Positions 46,556-55,978 are shown, numbered from the stretch's first letter. The stretch: DNA of 64,000 nt from Oceanipulchritudo coccoides (GCF_010500615.1 NZ_JAAGNX010000001.1:1255531-1319530), one strand, 5' to 3'. The notes: generated by a model from the letters alone, not told the origin. Numbers and translations are program-made.

Positions 46556-48088
46556 ATGTTCAAACGAGTGTTGATAGCCAACCGCGGACTGATCCAGGCC
46601 AACTGCGTGAGGGCGGTTAAGGAACTGGGGGCGACCGCCATCACGATATTTGATGATGAGGACCGGGACAGTGCGGGGGTTCGGAATGCGGATGAAGCAT
46701 ACCGCCTTGTGCTGCATGATCCACGCTTGCGCCCATATTTGGATCTTGAGCAAATCGTGGCGCTCGCGGAAAAACTCAAAGTCGATGCGGTGCATCCCGG
46801 ATATGGTTTTCTTGCCCAAAACGCCAAATTCGCGCGTGAGCTGGAGAAGCGGGGCATATCAATCATTGCCCCGAGTGCGGGCGGCATGTTGAACCTTTCA
46901 GACAAGTCACGCGTAAAGGAAGCAGCCCGAAGTGCCGGATTACCGGTCTTGAAAGGCTCGGAAGCCTGCAGCGAAAGTACCCGACTACTCGAATTTGCGG
47001 AGCGCCTTGAGTTTCCCCTCCTGATGAAAGCGGTTCATGGGTTTGGCGGGATCGGAATGCGGGTCGTCAAGGATGCCAGTCGCCTTGAAAGTGCCTTCGA
47101 GGGGATCCAGACAATCAGTGGAAAGTTTCTCATGAATTCCCCCGAGGTTTTTCTTGAGGAGTATCTTCCCAATGCCCGGCATATTGAGTTTCCCGTTTTG
47201 CGAGACAAGAGCGGCCGGACAACGGTTTTTCCAGAGATGGAGTGTTCGCTGCAGAGGCGTTTCCAAAAGCTGCTGGCGGAAACACCTGCACCGGATTTCG
47301 ATCCGGACATGCGGTCGCGCTTGCAATCGGAGATCCGCGTCCTGTGTGAGCGCTTGGACGTCTTCGGCTTTGCCTCGGTGGAATTCCTTGTCCATGAGGG
47401 CAAGCCGTACTTTATCGAGATTAACGGATATATCCAACCATCCCATACGGCGACCACGCTGCTGACTGGCGTAGACATGCTGAAGGAGCAGATCCGGTTG
47501 CTTTCGGGTGAGCCCCTGAAAGTGCGGAGCGAGGATCATAAACCTGACCGGCATGTCATCGGAGCCTACATCTTCGCCGAGGATCCGGAAAACAACTTCG
47601 AGCCGTCCCCAGGCCAGGTGGACCGGCTTTACCTTCCCTTCGGGGAGGAAGTTTTCATGCAGACCTCCATATTCAGCGGGGCAAAAATCTCACCCTTTTA
47701 TGATCCGATGGTAGCGAAATTGCTGGTACGCGGACTTAGCCGTGAGGATGCCATCCTGAAAATGAGCATTGCCCTTGAAGAGTTTTTCGTGGAGGGCGTG
47801 AAGACGAACATTCCGCTTATGAGGGGAATTCTTAAATCGGATGCCTTCCAGTCGAGTTCCCTGACCCCGGACTTTATCAATCGCCCGGAGGACCGCGTCC
47901 GGCTGGTCGAAAGCCTCAAGTCGGAGAGCGATTGTGAAATTGCCGCCCTTGTTGCCGCCCTTGCCCTGCACCGCGATGGCGACACCATCAAACGGATGGA
48001 GGCACTCGTTGCCGAACGGGGCAAGGATTCCGTTCTCGGGGCAGCTACCCGGTGGCTTCGCCCACGCAAACCAAGGAGACCACTATGA
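46556..48088 (+). CDS. Biotin-carboxylase-like ATP-grasp protein with altered active site
   Basis: This 510-residue protein aligns over its whole length with AccC and keeps almost the same residue numbers. ATP and metal residues are kept: K117, K158, H209, E276, E288, N290 and K238. The residues that bind bicarbonate and biotin are changed. R292 is Y and E296 is S (FIEINGYIQPSH instead of NTRIQVEH), V295 is P, and R338 is Y (VIGAYIFAEDP instead of VECRINAEDP). H236 is F. It overlaps the biotin-carrier gene by 4 bases. It may be inactive, or may carboxylate by another route or use another substrate. Confidence 0.85.
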   Translation: MFKRVLIANRGLIQANCVRAVKELGATAITIFDDEDRDSAGVRNADEAYRLVLHDPRLRPYLDLEQIVALAEKLKVDAVHPGYGFLAQNAKFARELEKRGISIIAPSAGGMLNLSDKSRVKEAARSAGLPVLKGSEACSESTRLLEFAERLEFPLLMKAVHGFGGIGMRVVKDASRLESAFEGIQTISGKFLMNSPEVFLEEYLPNARHIEFPVLRDKSGRTTVFPEMECSLQRRFQKLLAETPAPDFDPDMRSRLQSEIRVLCERLDVFGFASVEFLVHEGKPYFIEINGYIQPSHTATTLLTGVDMLKEQIRLLSGEPLKVRSEDHKPDRHVIGAYIFAEDPENNFEPSPGQVDRLYLPFGEEVFMQTSIFSGAKISPFYDPMVAKLLVRGLSREDAILKMSIALEEFFVEGVKTNIPLMRGILKSDAFQSSSLTPDFINRPEDRVRLVESLKSESDCEIAALVAALALHRDGDTIKRMEALVAERGKDSVLGAATRWLRPRKPRRPL

Positions 48089-48597
48089 ATTACAATGTCC
48101 ATTCTCCCAAGAAGCACTCGGTCACGATTGATCGTAAGGCCGACCTGAACGGCCTTTTCGAGGTCGCGGTGGATAAAGGCAGTTATTCGGTGGAAATCCG
48201 AAAGGTCCAGGACGACGGAAGTCTCAAGACTCTTATGATCGACCATAAAGTCTGTCCGGTGGAAGTGGAACGTCGGGGTGACGGCCTGCCGGTGCGGGTC
48301 TTTCTCAAGGGTGTGCCTTTTGACGTGGATATCTCGAAGATGGCTTCGACACGCTTTCGTCCGGAATTACCTGACCGTGAAATCAGCGGCGAAGTGCGTG
48401 CCAATTTGCCCGGACAAATTGTGGCCCTTTTTGTCAAGACGGGCGAAGCAATCACCACCGGGCAATCGCTGGGGATCCTTGACGCCATGAAAATGGAAAA
48501 TGAGCTTTTGGCGCCCAAGGACGGCACGGTTAGATCTATTTCGGCACAGCCCGGACAGATCCTCGCCAAGGGGGATTTGATTCTGGAAATTGAGTAA
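48085..48597 (+). CDS. Biotin carboxyl carrier protein (biotinyl domain)
   Basis: This 170-residue protein has an extended N-terminal beta region (1-100) and a C-terminal biotinyl domain with the target lysine K136 in LDAMKMENELLAPKDGTV. It starts at ATGA within the stop of the preceding gene, behind an AAGGAG site. It has about twice the length of a lone biotinyl domain, like the tail of propionyl-CoA carboxylase alpha chains, so it may be a split-off piece of such a chain. It should shuttle carboxylate to the carboxyltransferase at 44937. Confidence 0.92.
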   Translation: MNYNVHSPKKHSVTIDRKADLNGLFEVAVDKGSYSVEIRKVQDDGSLKTLMIDHKVCPVEVERRGDGLPVRVFLKGVPFDVDISKMASTRFRPELPDREISGEVRANLPGQIVALFVKTGEAITTGQSLGILDAMKMENELLAPKDGTVRSISAQPGQILAKGDLILEIE

Positions 48598-48780
48598 GCA
48601 CGCCGTGCATGCCACGCAGGGGCTCCGCATTTTGTGCACCCACCCACATCACCCAGGCCGATAGCCTGGGCTGGTATAGGGTCCCGGCCTTCGGCCGTCC
48701 GGTTTTTGGGGATGGTATGATGACGGCCAACGGCCGGCATCCATACCAGCCCGGGCTGGAGCGAAGCGAAGGCCCGGGTT
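48598..48780. repeat. GC-rich palindromic intergenic mosaic
   Basis: GGGCTGGTAT (48668-48677) and ATACCAGCCC (48743-48752) are perfect 10-base inverted arms. Between them are CGGCCTTCGGCCG and GACGGCCAACGGCCGG, which are also self-complementary. AGCCCGGGCTGGAGCGAAGC follows, then GGCCCGGGTT running into the tandem array. No gene is supported here. It looks like remnants of a mobile palindromic element. Confidence 0.65.
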
Positions 48781-48904
48781 AACGGTCCGCGTGGGTTAAC
48801 GGTCCGCGTGGGTTAACGGTCCGCGTGGGTTAACGGTCCGCGTGGGTTAACGGTCCGCGTGGGTTAACGGTCCGCGTGGGTTAACGGTCCGCGTGGGTTA
48901 ACGG
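48781..48904. repeat. 17-bp tandem repeat array
   Basis: Seven identical consecutive copies of AACGGTCCGCGTGGGTT run from 48781 to 48899, with a partial eighth (AACGG) and a preceding partial GGGTT. The unit joins the last bases of the palindromic mosaic. Exact identity suggests recent expansion by slippage or recombination. It lies about 80 bases upstream of the SLC12-like transporter start, so copy number could affect its expression. Confidence 0.95.
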
Positions 48905-48983
48905 CCGGGGCACCGGCAGGTATGCACCGTGATCGGCGAGGAATTTGCTTTATCCGTTAAGCGTTTTGAATACGGTGGGCCCC

Positions 48984-51203
48984 ATGGCAGAGGGAGATCC
49001 CACCACAGAGAGCAAAAAGTTCGGTACGTTTCTCGGTGTCTTTACGCCCAGCGTATTGACGATCCTCGGCGTCATGATGTACCTGCGCTTTGGCTGGGTG
49101 CTGGGAAATGCCGGACTACTGCACACTTTGCTGATCCTCTGCATGGCCTCAGGGATCACCTTTATTACCGGATTAAGCGCTTCGGCGATCGCCACCAACA
49201 TCCGGGTCGGGGTAGGGGGCGAATACTACATGGTTTCGCGAAGCCTTGGCTTGGAGCTCGGGGGCGCGATTGGGATTCCGTTGTTTCTTTGCCGGACGTT
49301 AAGCCTCACCCTTTACGCATTCGGATTGGCCGAATCCCTTGCCTTTGTCTGGCCGGCCGAGTGGGGGGAGCCCCCGGTTCAAGTCATGACTGGCGTGATC
49401 ATCCTGTTCATCACCGCGGTGGCCGGGAAAAGCGCCAGCCTGACCTTGAAGCTACAGATCCCGATCATGATTGCCGTGGGACTGAGCATCCTTGCCCTTG
49501 TTGCCGGTGTCATGACCGGACCGCTACACATGCCTTCACTTGAGCCGAGTTATGAACGTTCTGCCCCAAGTGGATTCTGGTTAGTCTTTGCCGTATTTTT
49601 CCCTGCTGTGACGGGATTTACGGCCGGAATTGGCATGTCCGGCGATCTCAAGCATCCAAGAAAGTCCATCCCCATCGGAACGATTCTTGCCGTAGTGACA
49701 GGTTTTGTCACCTATGCCGTGATTCTGACATTGCTTTCAGTCACTGGTAAAGTCAGTGGCCAGCAGCTGGCAACCCTTGATCCCAATGCCCCTCCCATTT
49801 GGGCCAATATCGCAATTCTTGGGGTCTGGCTGATCCTTCCGGGCATGTGGGGGGCCATTCTTTCCAGTGCCTTTGGTAGTGCTCTTGGCGGTCCCCGCGT
49901 TTTGCAAGCGCTGGCTACGGATGGCCTCGTGCCGGGTATCCTTGCCAAGCTCAGCAAATCCGGACAACCCACCGTGGCCACCTGGGTCACTGGGGGCATT
50001 GCCTTGTTGGCGGTCTTGCTGGGTGACCTGAACGCCGTGGGACGGTTGGTAACAGTCTTCTTTCTGACCCTTTACGTGACAATCAATCTTTCCGCGGCAC
50101 TTGAGAAACTGGCCCGCGAGCCATCCTACCGGCCACGGTTCAATCTGCCCGCATGGGTGTCCCTCTTCGGCTGCTTTGCGGCCACCGCGGTCATGTTCCT
50201 CATCAATCCGCTTTTCTGTCTGGCGGCCATTTTTCTCGAATTCCTTCTCCTGTTCTATCTTCGCCGGAAATCCCTTGAGCGCCGCTGGGGAGATGTCTGG
50301 GCCGGTGTCTGGAACGGACTGGCCCGGTTTGCCCTCTTGCGCTTGCGGAATACCGAGTCGCTGGCCCGCAACTGGCGCCCGCACATCCTCTTGTTCACAG
50401 CTAATCCAGATCACCGCCGAAGCCTCGTTCGGTTGGCTAGCGGCTTCAACCAGGAGCGGGGAATTGTTACGGTCTGCCGGGCTGTTGTCGGTGATCTTGA
50501 CCAGGACTTTCGTAAGATCCCCGCCATGCAACAGGAAATGGAAGAGGCTATCGACAAGGAAGGCCTCGCCGCCTTCTGTGAAGTCAATATCGTCCGCAAT
50601 TTCGAGGAGGGTGTGATCAATATCACCCAGGCAAATGGTTACGCTGGTCTGCAATCCAACACGATCATGTTTGGCTGGCCGGATGATGCGGAGGGCATGG
50701 CGCGCCTGCTAAGGATCTGTTCAACCGCTTCCCGCCTCAACATCAGCTGCCTACTGGCCAAGCTGGAAGACACCCCCACGATCCGGCAGAAACGCCTCCT
50801 CGATGTGTGGTGGCGCGGCAAGCAATACAACGGCGACATGATGCTTCTCCTTGGCCATCTCCTCACTTTAAATACCGATTGGAAGGACGGCAAAATCCGC
50901 TTGCGGACAATTGTGGCCAACAAGCGGGGCGAGAAAGAGGCTGTCACATACGCCCTGAACGAACTTATCCAGGAGGCCCGGATTCCCGCGGATATCGAAG
51001 TCTTCACAATGGATCAATCCACGCATTTGTTCGACCTCATGCAGTCCCATAGCCGCAACGCGGATCTCGTCTTTATGGGACTAAAAATACCCGAGGATAT
51101 TGAATTGTTCGAATATGCGGATACGCTCTTCAAACTCGGTAATAGATTTTCGAACATTGTCTTTGTCCGCAATGCCGGAAAATTTGCCGGTGAACTGATT
51201 TAA
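48984..51203 (+). CDS. SLC12-like cation-chloride cotransporter homologue (APC superfamily)
   Basis: This 739-residue protein has about twelve membrane segments (20-450), with FGTFLGVFTPSVLTILGVMMYLR and GGEYYMVSRSLGLELGGAIG typical of NKCC/KCC-like members. SLC12 family region FPAVTGFTAGIGMSGDLKHP is present. A large cytosolic tail (about 470-739) resembles the SLC12 C-terminal domain, with GLQSNTIMFGWPDD, WWRGKQYNGDMMLLLGHLL and WKDGKIRLRTI. It may move Cl- or amino acids with Na+ or K+. ATG 48984 is chosen over the TTG at 48945. Confidence 0.85.
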   Translation: MAEGDPTTESKKFGTFLGVFTPSVLTILGVMMYLRFGWVLGNAGLLHTLLILCMASGITFITGLSASAIATNIRVGVGGEYYMVSRSLGLELGGAIGIPLFLCRTLSLTLYAFGLAESLAFVWPAEWGEPPVQVMTGVIILFITAVAGKSASLTLKLQIPIMIAVGLSILALVAGVMTGPLHMPSLEPSYERSAPSGFWLVFAVFFPAVTGFTAGIGMSGDLKHPRKSIPIGTILAVVTGFVTYAVILTLLSVTGKVSGQQLATLDPNAPPIWANIAILGVWLILPGMWGAILSSAFGSALGGPRVLQALATDGLVPGILAKLSKSGQPTVATWVTGGIALLAVLLGDLNAVGRLVTVFFLTLYVTINLSAALEKLAREPSYRPRFNLPAWVSLFGCFAATAVMFLINPLFCLAAIFLEFLLLFYLRRKSLERRWGDVWAGVWNGLARFALLRLRNTESLARNWRPHILLFTANPDHRRSLVRLASGFNQERGIVTVCRAVVGDLDQDFRKIPAMQQEMEEAIDKEGLAAFCEVNIVRNFEEGVINITQANGYAGLQSNTIMFGWPDDAEGMARLLRICSTASRLNISCLLAKLEDTPTIRQKRLLDVWWRGKQYNGDMMLLLGHLLTLNTDWKDGKIRLRTIVANKRGEKEAVTYALNELIQEARIPADIEVFTMDQSTHLFDLMQSHSRNADLVFMGLKIPEDIELFEYADTLFKLGNRFSNIVFVRNAGKFAGELI

Positions 51204-51221
51204 CACCCTAGCAACGCCCTC

Positions 51222-52235
51222 ATGAAAAACATATATCTCCTCATCATCCTTGCCTGTCTCCTTTCCCTTACTGGATGCACCGACGGGAAGCGGGAATCCG
51301 TTTTGACCGCTGACCTGATTCCTGCCCAAAAGATCCTTGTCGATGGCCAGCCGTTTGAAATTAAGGGGATTTGTTACCATCCCGTTCCCAAAGGAAGCAA
51401 TAAGAGGGATTTCTCCCTTTTGGCCGGGGATCTGGTCCTCATGAAAGAAGCGGGAATCAATACCATTCGCGTCTATGAGCCGATTGATGACCGGGCCGTG
51501 TTGGATCAAATCCGTGACGCTGGCCTCAAGGTGATCATGAATTTCGGATATAACCAGGATGGCAAATACGACATCCTCAGCGGAACCTTGTTTGAATATG
51601 TCAGACAGTACATGGACCACGAGGCGATTCTTCTCTGGGAGCTTGGTAATGAATTTAACTTTCATCCCGAGTGGTTTGGCGGTGATATCAATGTCTGGTA
51701 CACTGCCCTGAACAATGCTGCCAAGTCGATTAAAGCCATCGATCCCGATCGTCTGGTTTCCACGGCACACGGGGAAATCCCGACCCCGGAGGTCTTCGAG
51801 CTTTGCCCGGACATCGATATCTGGGGATTGAATGTTTACCGCTGGGACGATCCGGGTAGCCTCCTGGTGGAATGGGTGAAGGATTTCCCGGGAAAGGCCC
51901 TCTACTTTTCAGAGGTCGGTGCGGATAGTTACATGACGATTCCCAACCTCGGCTACAAGCAGGGCTCGAATGAAAGAGCACAGGCCGATGCGGTCAGGAC
52001 AATCCTTGAGGACATTGAGCCGTATGCTGAGATTTGCGCGGGCGTGGTTATCTTCGCCTTCAACGACGAGTGGTGGAAGCACGGCAATAATGATGTCCAA
52101 GACGTGAGTGGCAAGGATGGTACAGGTTTTCCTTATGACGATGTCGCCAACGAGGAATGGTGGGGAATCGTTACAATTGACCGCGTGAAGAAGGAAGTCT
52201 TTGGGGTGTTGCAGGAGAAATGGGCGACCCCCTGA
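51222..52235 (+). CDS. Glycoside hydrolase-like lipoprotein (TIM barrel, clan A type)
   Basis: This 337-residue protein has a lipobox (LSLTGC, C19) and a TIM barrel. Acid/base E144 is in LLWELGNEFNFHPEW, and the probable nucleophile E231 is in ALYFSEVGADSY, the pair typical of clan GH-A enzymes (GH2/GH5-like). MKEAGINTIRVYEP marks an early strand. It should act on an oligo- or polysaccharide at the envelope. It lies 18 bases after the transporter. A beta-glucan substrate is only a guess from the neighbours. Confidence 0.75.
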   Translation: MKNIYLLIILACLLSLTGCTDGKRESVLTADLIPAQKILVDGQPFEIKGICYHPVPKGSNKRDFSLLAGDLVLMKEAGINTIRVYEPIDDRAVLDQIRDAGLKVIMNFGYNQDGKYDILSGTLFEYVRQYMDHEAILLWELGNEFNFHPEWFGGDINVWYTALNNAAKSIKAIDPDRLVSTAHGEIPTPEVFELCPDIDIWGLNVYRWDDPGSLLVEWVKDFPGKALYFSEVGADSYMTIPNLGYKQGSNERAQADAVRTILEDIEPYAEICAGVVIFAFNDEWWKHGNNDVQDVSGKDGTGFPYDDVANEEWWGIVTIDRVKKEVFGVLQEKWATP

Positions 52236-52239
52236 GCAA

Positions 52240-53994
52240 TCAGGGATTTTCACTAGCTGGATCGAAAAACTTGAGTTCCTTCGCGTCTGTCCGCGGGCCG
52301 AAGTCATTGATCGGGTGATTGATGCCGCCGTATCTTCCGGCAAAGGTGGTGATGTGTGTAAATTGGATTCCCGGCTTTTCCGGGCCCTCAATCGCACTGT
52401 GCAAGCGGACACCGGGATCACTGTCCGCACGGACCCCGAAGAAGCTGTAGATACCGAGTCCCCATGCATGGTGGGACTCAACGTGGTCGGCGACCTTGTA
52501 GGAGGCATAGCCGAGGGTCTCGCCAGACATCCATAGATCCTGACTCGGCGGGTCGTAGGGGATTTCAGACTGGTAGAAATAGGTCCTGCCGCGCTCGCCA
52601 TTCCACAGGGTCTGGTACTCCTGGAAGTGCTCGTTGAAGAGACCAAAGATCGTCACGTCATCGCCATTCACGACAATACCATGTTTTGCCTTATTCACTT
52701 CCCATTCCGCACCGGCACCATGATCAGCCCGCCAGAGCCATGTATGGTCAATGATTACGTCATGACTATTCACTACAAGGCAGGTCTCGACCGTTCCGGG
52801 TATGGCGCCTCCAACCCGACAATAGATGTCATGCAGGCTGGACGGGTTATCCGCATGGTCACGATTTGAACCGGGTGGCCCGATCTCAAGCAGGGAAGGG
52901 GACTCGGTAAGCCCCGCATCAAACATCATTCCGGAAAGGATAATCCCCGGAAGGTCATCGGTTGCGAGGGCTGTTTTCCCGTTTGTTGGGACCAAAGTGG
53001 GGAGCCCAATGCCGAGGATGATTGTGTTCTCCCTTGATACACGGATCGTCTCCTCAAGGGAATAGATGCCGGGGGTAAAAAGAATGTGCTTTCCGGATGC
53101 CAATGCTTCGTTGATCGACGCGGCGGTGTCCGTCCCGGGAAAAGCTATATGAAAGGCATTGATGGGGATTAATTCCCCGGCTTCCTTGCCATCTTTCCAG
53201 CTTACTCCGTGAGTTGAGTGTGCCAATGCAGGGACGAAAACGGAGTAGCCGCCCGACTCATCAATCAACAGGAACGGTTTTTCGCGGATTACCGGAGTCC
53301 TTTGCACTACCGTGTTGGGCTTCACCGGCCACTCTTCAGTCGCGGCCCCGATCGTCCCGACAAAGGTCCGGTTCCAGTTGCCTCCCGACCATGATCCCAG
53401 CTCGGAATTCCGGGTAAACCATTGCTGGCCGGTGGTCAGGCGCGCATTCCCCTCGACAATGGAGTTGGCCAGCAGGCCTCCGCTTGCCCAGCCGCCTTTG
53501 TCAAACTGCAGGTCACCAAGAATGTGCATGCGCCGGTAAGGCGCGGCCTGCGAGACCGCCCAGTAGATAAGATCTTCCGTGGACCGTGGATGCACCTCGA
53601 AATTGCTGGCAGAACGCCAGAACATGATCGTGACATTGTTCGTATGCGTTGTCGCTACCGACTGGACAGATCCATTAATCCGGACATCTCCCGGGACACG
53701 GCCCAGTCCTGCGGCTTCCACGTGGTAATCCACCGTGACATCCAGGTCGTATTCTCCCGGCTTGAACAAGAGGGCATAGCGTTCCTCCCCGAATTGCGCG
53801 TGCTTCTGTTGCTTGTGCAGGCCGTCCAGAATTGCCTGGATCTCACCCTGGTCCTTCGCCGGATCAAAAACCATGACCTTCGGACCGAAGATGGACTGTG
53901 CAGCGGAAATCTCCATTCCAGGCCCTCCGTTAAAGCCGATCCAATAAATCCCTGCGAGAATTAAGATCAGGATAGGGAGAGCAAACCACTTCAT
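52240..53994 (-). CDS. Membrane-anchored right-handed beta-helix protein
   Basis: This 584-residue protein has an N-terminal membrane or signal segment (MKWFALPILILILAGIYWIG) and a long Gly/Asn-rich region with evenly spaced short strands. Examples are HILFTPGIYSLEETIRVS, ENTIILGIGLPTLVPTNG and HDVIIDHTWLWRADHG, typical of pectate-lyase-like beta helices such as GH55-type glucanases. Actinobacterial relatives with NGDDVTIFGLF-type segments are often poorly named. It ends 5 bases from the convergent glycosidase gene. Catalytic residues cannot be assigned. Confidence 0.55.
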   Translation of the reverse strand: MKWFALPILILILAGIYWIGFNGGPGMEISAAQSIFGPKVMVFDPAKDQGEIQAILDGLHKQQKHAQFGEERYALLFKPGEYDLDVTVDYHVEAAGLGRVPGDVRINGSVQSVATTHTNNVTIMFWRSASNFEVHPRSTEDLIYWAVSQAAPYRRMHILGDLQFDKGGWASGGLLANSIVEGNARLTTGQQWFTRNSELGSWSGGNWNRTFVGTIGAATEEWPVKPNTVVQRTPVIREKPFLLIDESGGYSVFVPALAHSTHGVSWKDGKEAGELIPINAFHIAFPGTDTAASINEALASGKHILFTPGIYSLEETIRVSRENTIILGIGLPTLVPTNGKTALATDDLPGIILSGMMFDAGLTESPSLLEIGPPGSNRDHADNPSSLHDIYCRVGGAIPGTVETCLVVNSHDVIIDHTWLWRADHGAGAEWEVNKAKHGIVVNGDDVTIFGLFNEHFQEYQTLWNGERGRTYFYQSEIPYDPPSQDLWMSGETLGYASYKVADHVESHHAWGLGIYSFFGVRADSDPGVRLHSAIEGPEKPGIQFTHITTFAGRYGGINHPINDFGPRTDAKELKFFDPASENP

Positions 53995-54146
53995 TTAGTT
54001 CAGAGAATCGGCTTCCCGGAGAATGTCCAGTCACACCAATCCAGTAACCCGACTGAATTCTCCCTCCAATCACCCCTTTGATCGTTCCCAAGCCTGCAAA
54101 AACCTTGACCCGGTTGCTACGCCTGACAGAGATATTTCCCTCTACC

Positions 54147-54222
<76 letters not shown>

Positions 54223-54301
54223 TCCTACGCTCCTCGCTCCGCTCGGAGCTACGGCTGGCAAGCCATTGAAGATAGCTCTGCCATTTTCCGCCGTATGGGT
54301 C

Positions 54302-55732
54302 CTACAATTCGCCGCGCCGCTCGACCAATTGGGCTTTGATCTCGCGTGCTCGTTTTTCGGTGATGTTGTATCCGAGCATGACGATTATGGCCATGGCGGC
54401 GGTTGCTGCCGGGATGAACATATCGGCTAATCTGAGCTGCGTCATGGTATCGGTGGCTTGGATTTGTACGCTGCCATCGAAGCCGACAAGTTTCAAGACC
54501 AGGCCACCAAGGAAAATTGCCAGCGCTTGTCCCAGTTTGACCATCAACCAGTAGATTGCGCCAAAGGTACCTTCTTTTCGTGGCATGCCGTTTCGTAGTT
54601 CGTCCAAGTCACAAACATCGGCGGTCATACTCATCATGAGTGTAAACAAACCACCAATACCGAAGGAGATGAGCGGGATCGGCATAAAAATCATCCATGG
54701 ATTCTCCGGATTGAAGCCCCACCATTTGAGCAGGTAGCCGACAATCGAAAGGCAGGTGGAAATGATAAATGCATTTCGTTTTCCCCAGCGGTCGGCCATC
54801 CAGCTGACGATGGGAATGACCAGGAAAGCAGTGACAACGGCACTGATTGTGCCAAACCAGGCAGGCCAGTTTCCGGCAGCCCCGTAGTCGCCGCCGAACA
54901 TGTGGTACAAAATGATGAAGAAGGCAAAGGAAGCGACCATCTGAAAGCCATTAAAAATCAGAAAGGTGGCAGCGCACAGCCTGACAAATGGAATATTGCG
55001 GAAGGCCTGACCAATTCCCCTGAAAACTTCGATGAAGTTATTCGCCATTTCCTTAAAGGAGATTTCCTTCCTGTTTTCAATGTGGGAGGAATCAATGCCC
55101 CGGCAAAAGATTGCAGGAAGCAGCCCCAAAGTCGTGCAGGCGATAGCAACATATATGGCCAGTTCGCGAACCCCTTCAGCGGCACTATCAAACCAATTCT
55201 CATTAGCGACCAATACCCATAGCCAGGGCACAAACATCCAGGCAAATTGCCCTACAAATTGGGAAAAGGCCATGAGGTGGGTTCGCTCGTTGTAGTCCGA
55301 CGTTAATTCGTAGCCCAATCCCACCAAGGGCGTTGCATACATTGTATTCCCCAAGGTAAACATCAGGGAAAGGATGAGAAAGTACCAGAAATTGTAGGTT
55401 TGCGAGTTACCGGTGTCGAGTTGCCAGAGGAGTGCAAAAATGACCCCGCTGAGAATAGCTCCGATGAAAATGTAAGGGCGCCGCCGGCCCCACCGGGACT
55501 TTGTATTGTCGGTGATAAACCCCATGATCGGGTCTGTAATCGCATCGAGCAATCGGGGAATAGCTCCCAATAATCCGGCAAGGAGGGGATCCATGCCGAA
55601 TTCGATGATCAGGAAAGCTGCAAATACGCCAAGGGCGGCAGGAAGGAGATTGAGCGTCAGGGTGCCTGATCCGTAGGCCGCTTTTTGGCCCAAAGGCACT
55701 CGATCTCTGTCGGCTGTATGAGGATTAGCCAT
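54302..55732 (-). CDS. GPH-type sugar:cation symporter (MFS)
   Basis: This 476-residue membrane protein has about twelve segments and the GPH family marks: LLAGLLGAIPRLLDAITDPIMGFITDNTKSRWGRRRPYI near the N-terminus and a second loop motif in DRWGKRNAFI. GPH transporters bring glycosides or uronides in with Na+ or H+. The glycosidase and beta-helix genes lie next to it across the tRNA gene, so it may import their product. Substrate not shown. Confidence 0.88.
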   Translation of the reverse strand: MANPHTADRDRVPLGQKAAYGSGTLTLNLLPAALGVFAAFLIIEFGMDPLLAGLLGAIPRLLDAITDPIMGFITDNTKSRWGRRRPYIFIGAILSGVIFALLWQLDTGNSQTYNFWYFLILSLMFTLGNTMYATPLVGLGYELTSDYNERTHLMAFSQFVGQFAWMFVPWLWVLVANENWFDSAAEGVRELAIYVAIACTTLGLLPAIFCRGIDSSHIENRKEISFKEMANNFIEVFRGIGQAFRNIPFVRLCAATFLIFNGFQMVASFAFFIILYHMFGGDYGAAGNWPAWFGTISAVVTAFLVIPIVSWMADRWGKRNAFIISTCLSIVGYLLKWWGFNPENPWMIFMPIPLISFGIGGLFTLMMSMTADVCDLDELRNGMPRKEGTFGAIYWLMVKLGQALAIFLGGLVLKLVGFDGSVQIQATDTMTQLRLADMFIPAATAAMAIIVMLGYNITEKRAREIKAQLVERRGEL

Positions 55733-55978
55733 ATCTTTGTTATGTTAAGGAGGGGGGGGTAAGTGTAGGGTTTTGATGAATCAGATGAGATCCACGTATA
55801 TTGGTAGATGACTTATTTTGGATTCCTATCAATGGTAAAAGTCCCAAACGCTATTTGGGTACCAGCTTACCCAAGGATCTACTCAATAATGAGTAAAAGC
55901 CTCAGAATACGCCCTGAATATCGCTCTAGTCACCGATACCGCCGGGCCTCACGCGCGGTCCATAGATGGCGAGCCGGG

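Noticed and set aside
48781-48904. Tandem array considered as a CRISPR
   Set aside because: Units are 17 bases, adjacent and without spacers, and no cas gene is near.
48929-49543. Plus-strand open frame of 204 codons at the start of the transporter gene
   Set aside because: It is another frame of the transporter gene and yields a His/Arg/Gly-rich sequence with no family match.
49737-50654. Open frame of 305 codons on the minus strand
   Set aside because: It is antisense to the SLC12-like transporter and its product is a low-complexity Gly/Gln/Lys-rich sequence.
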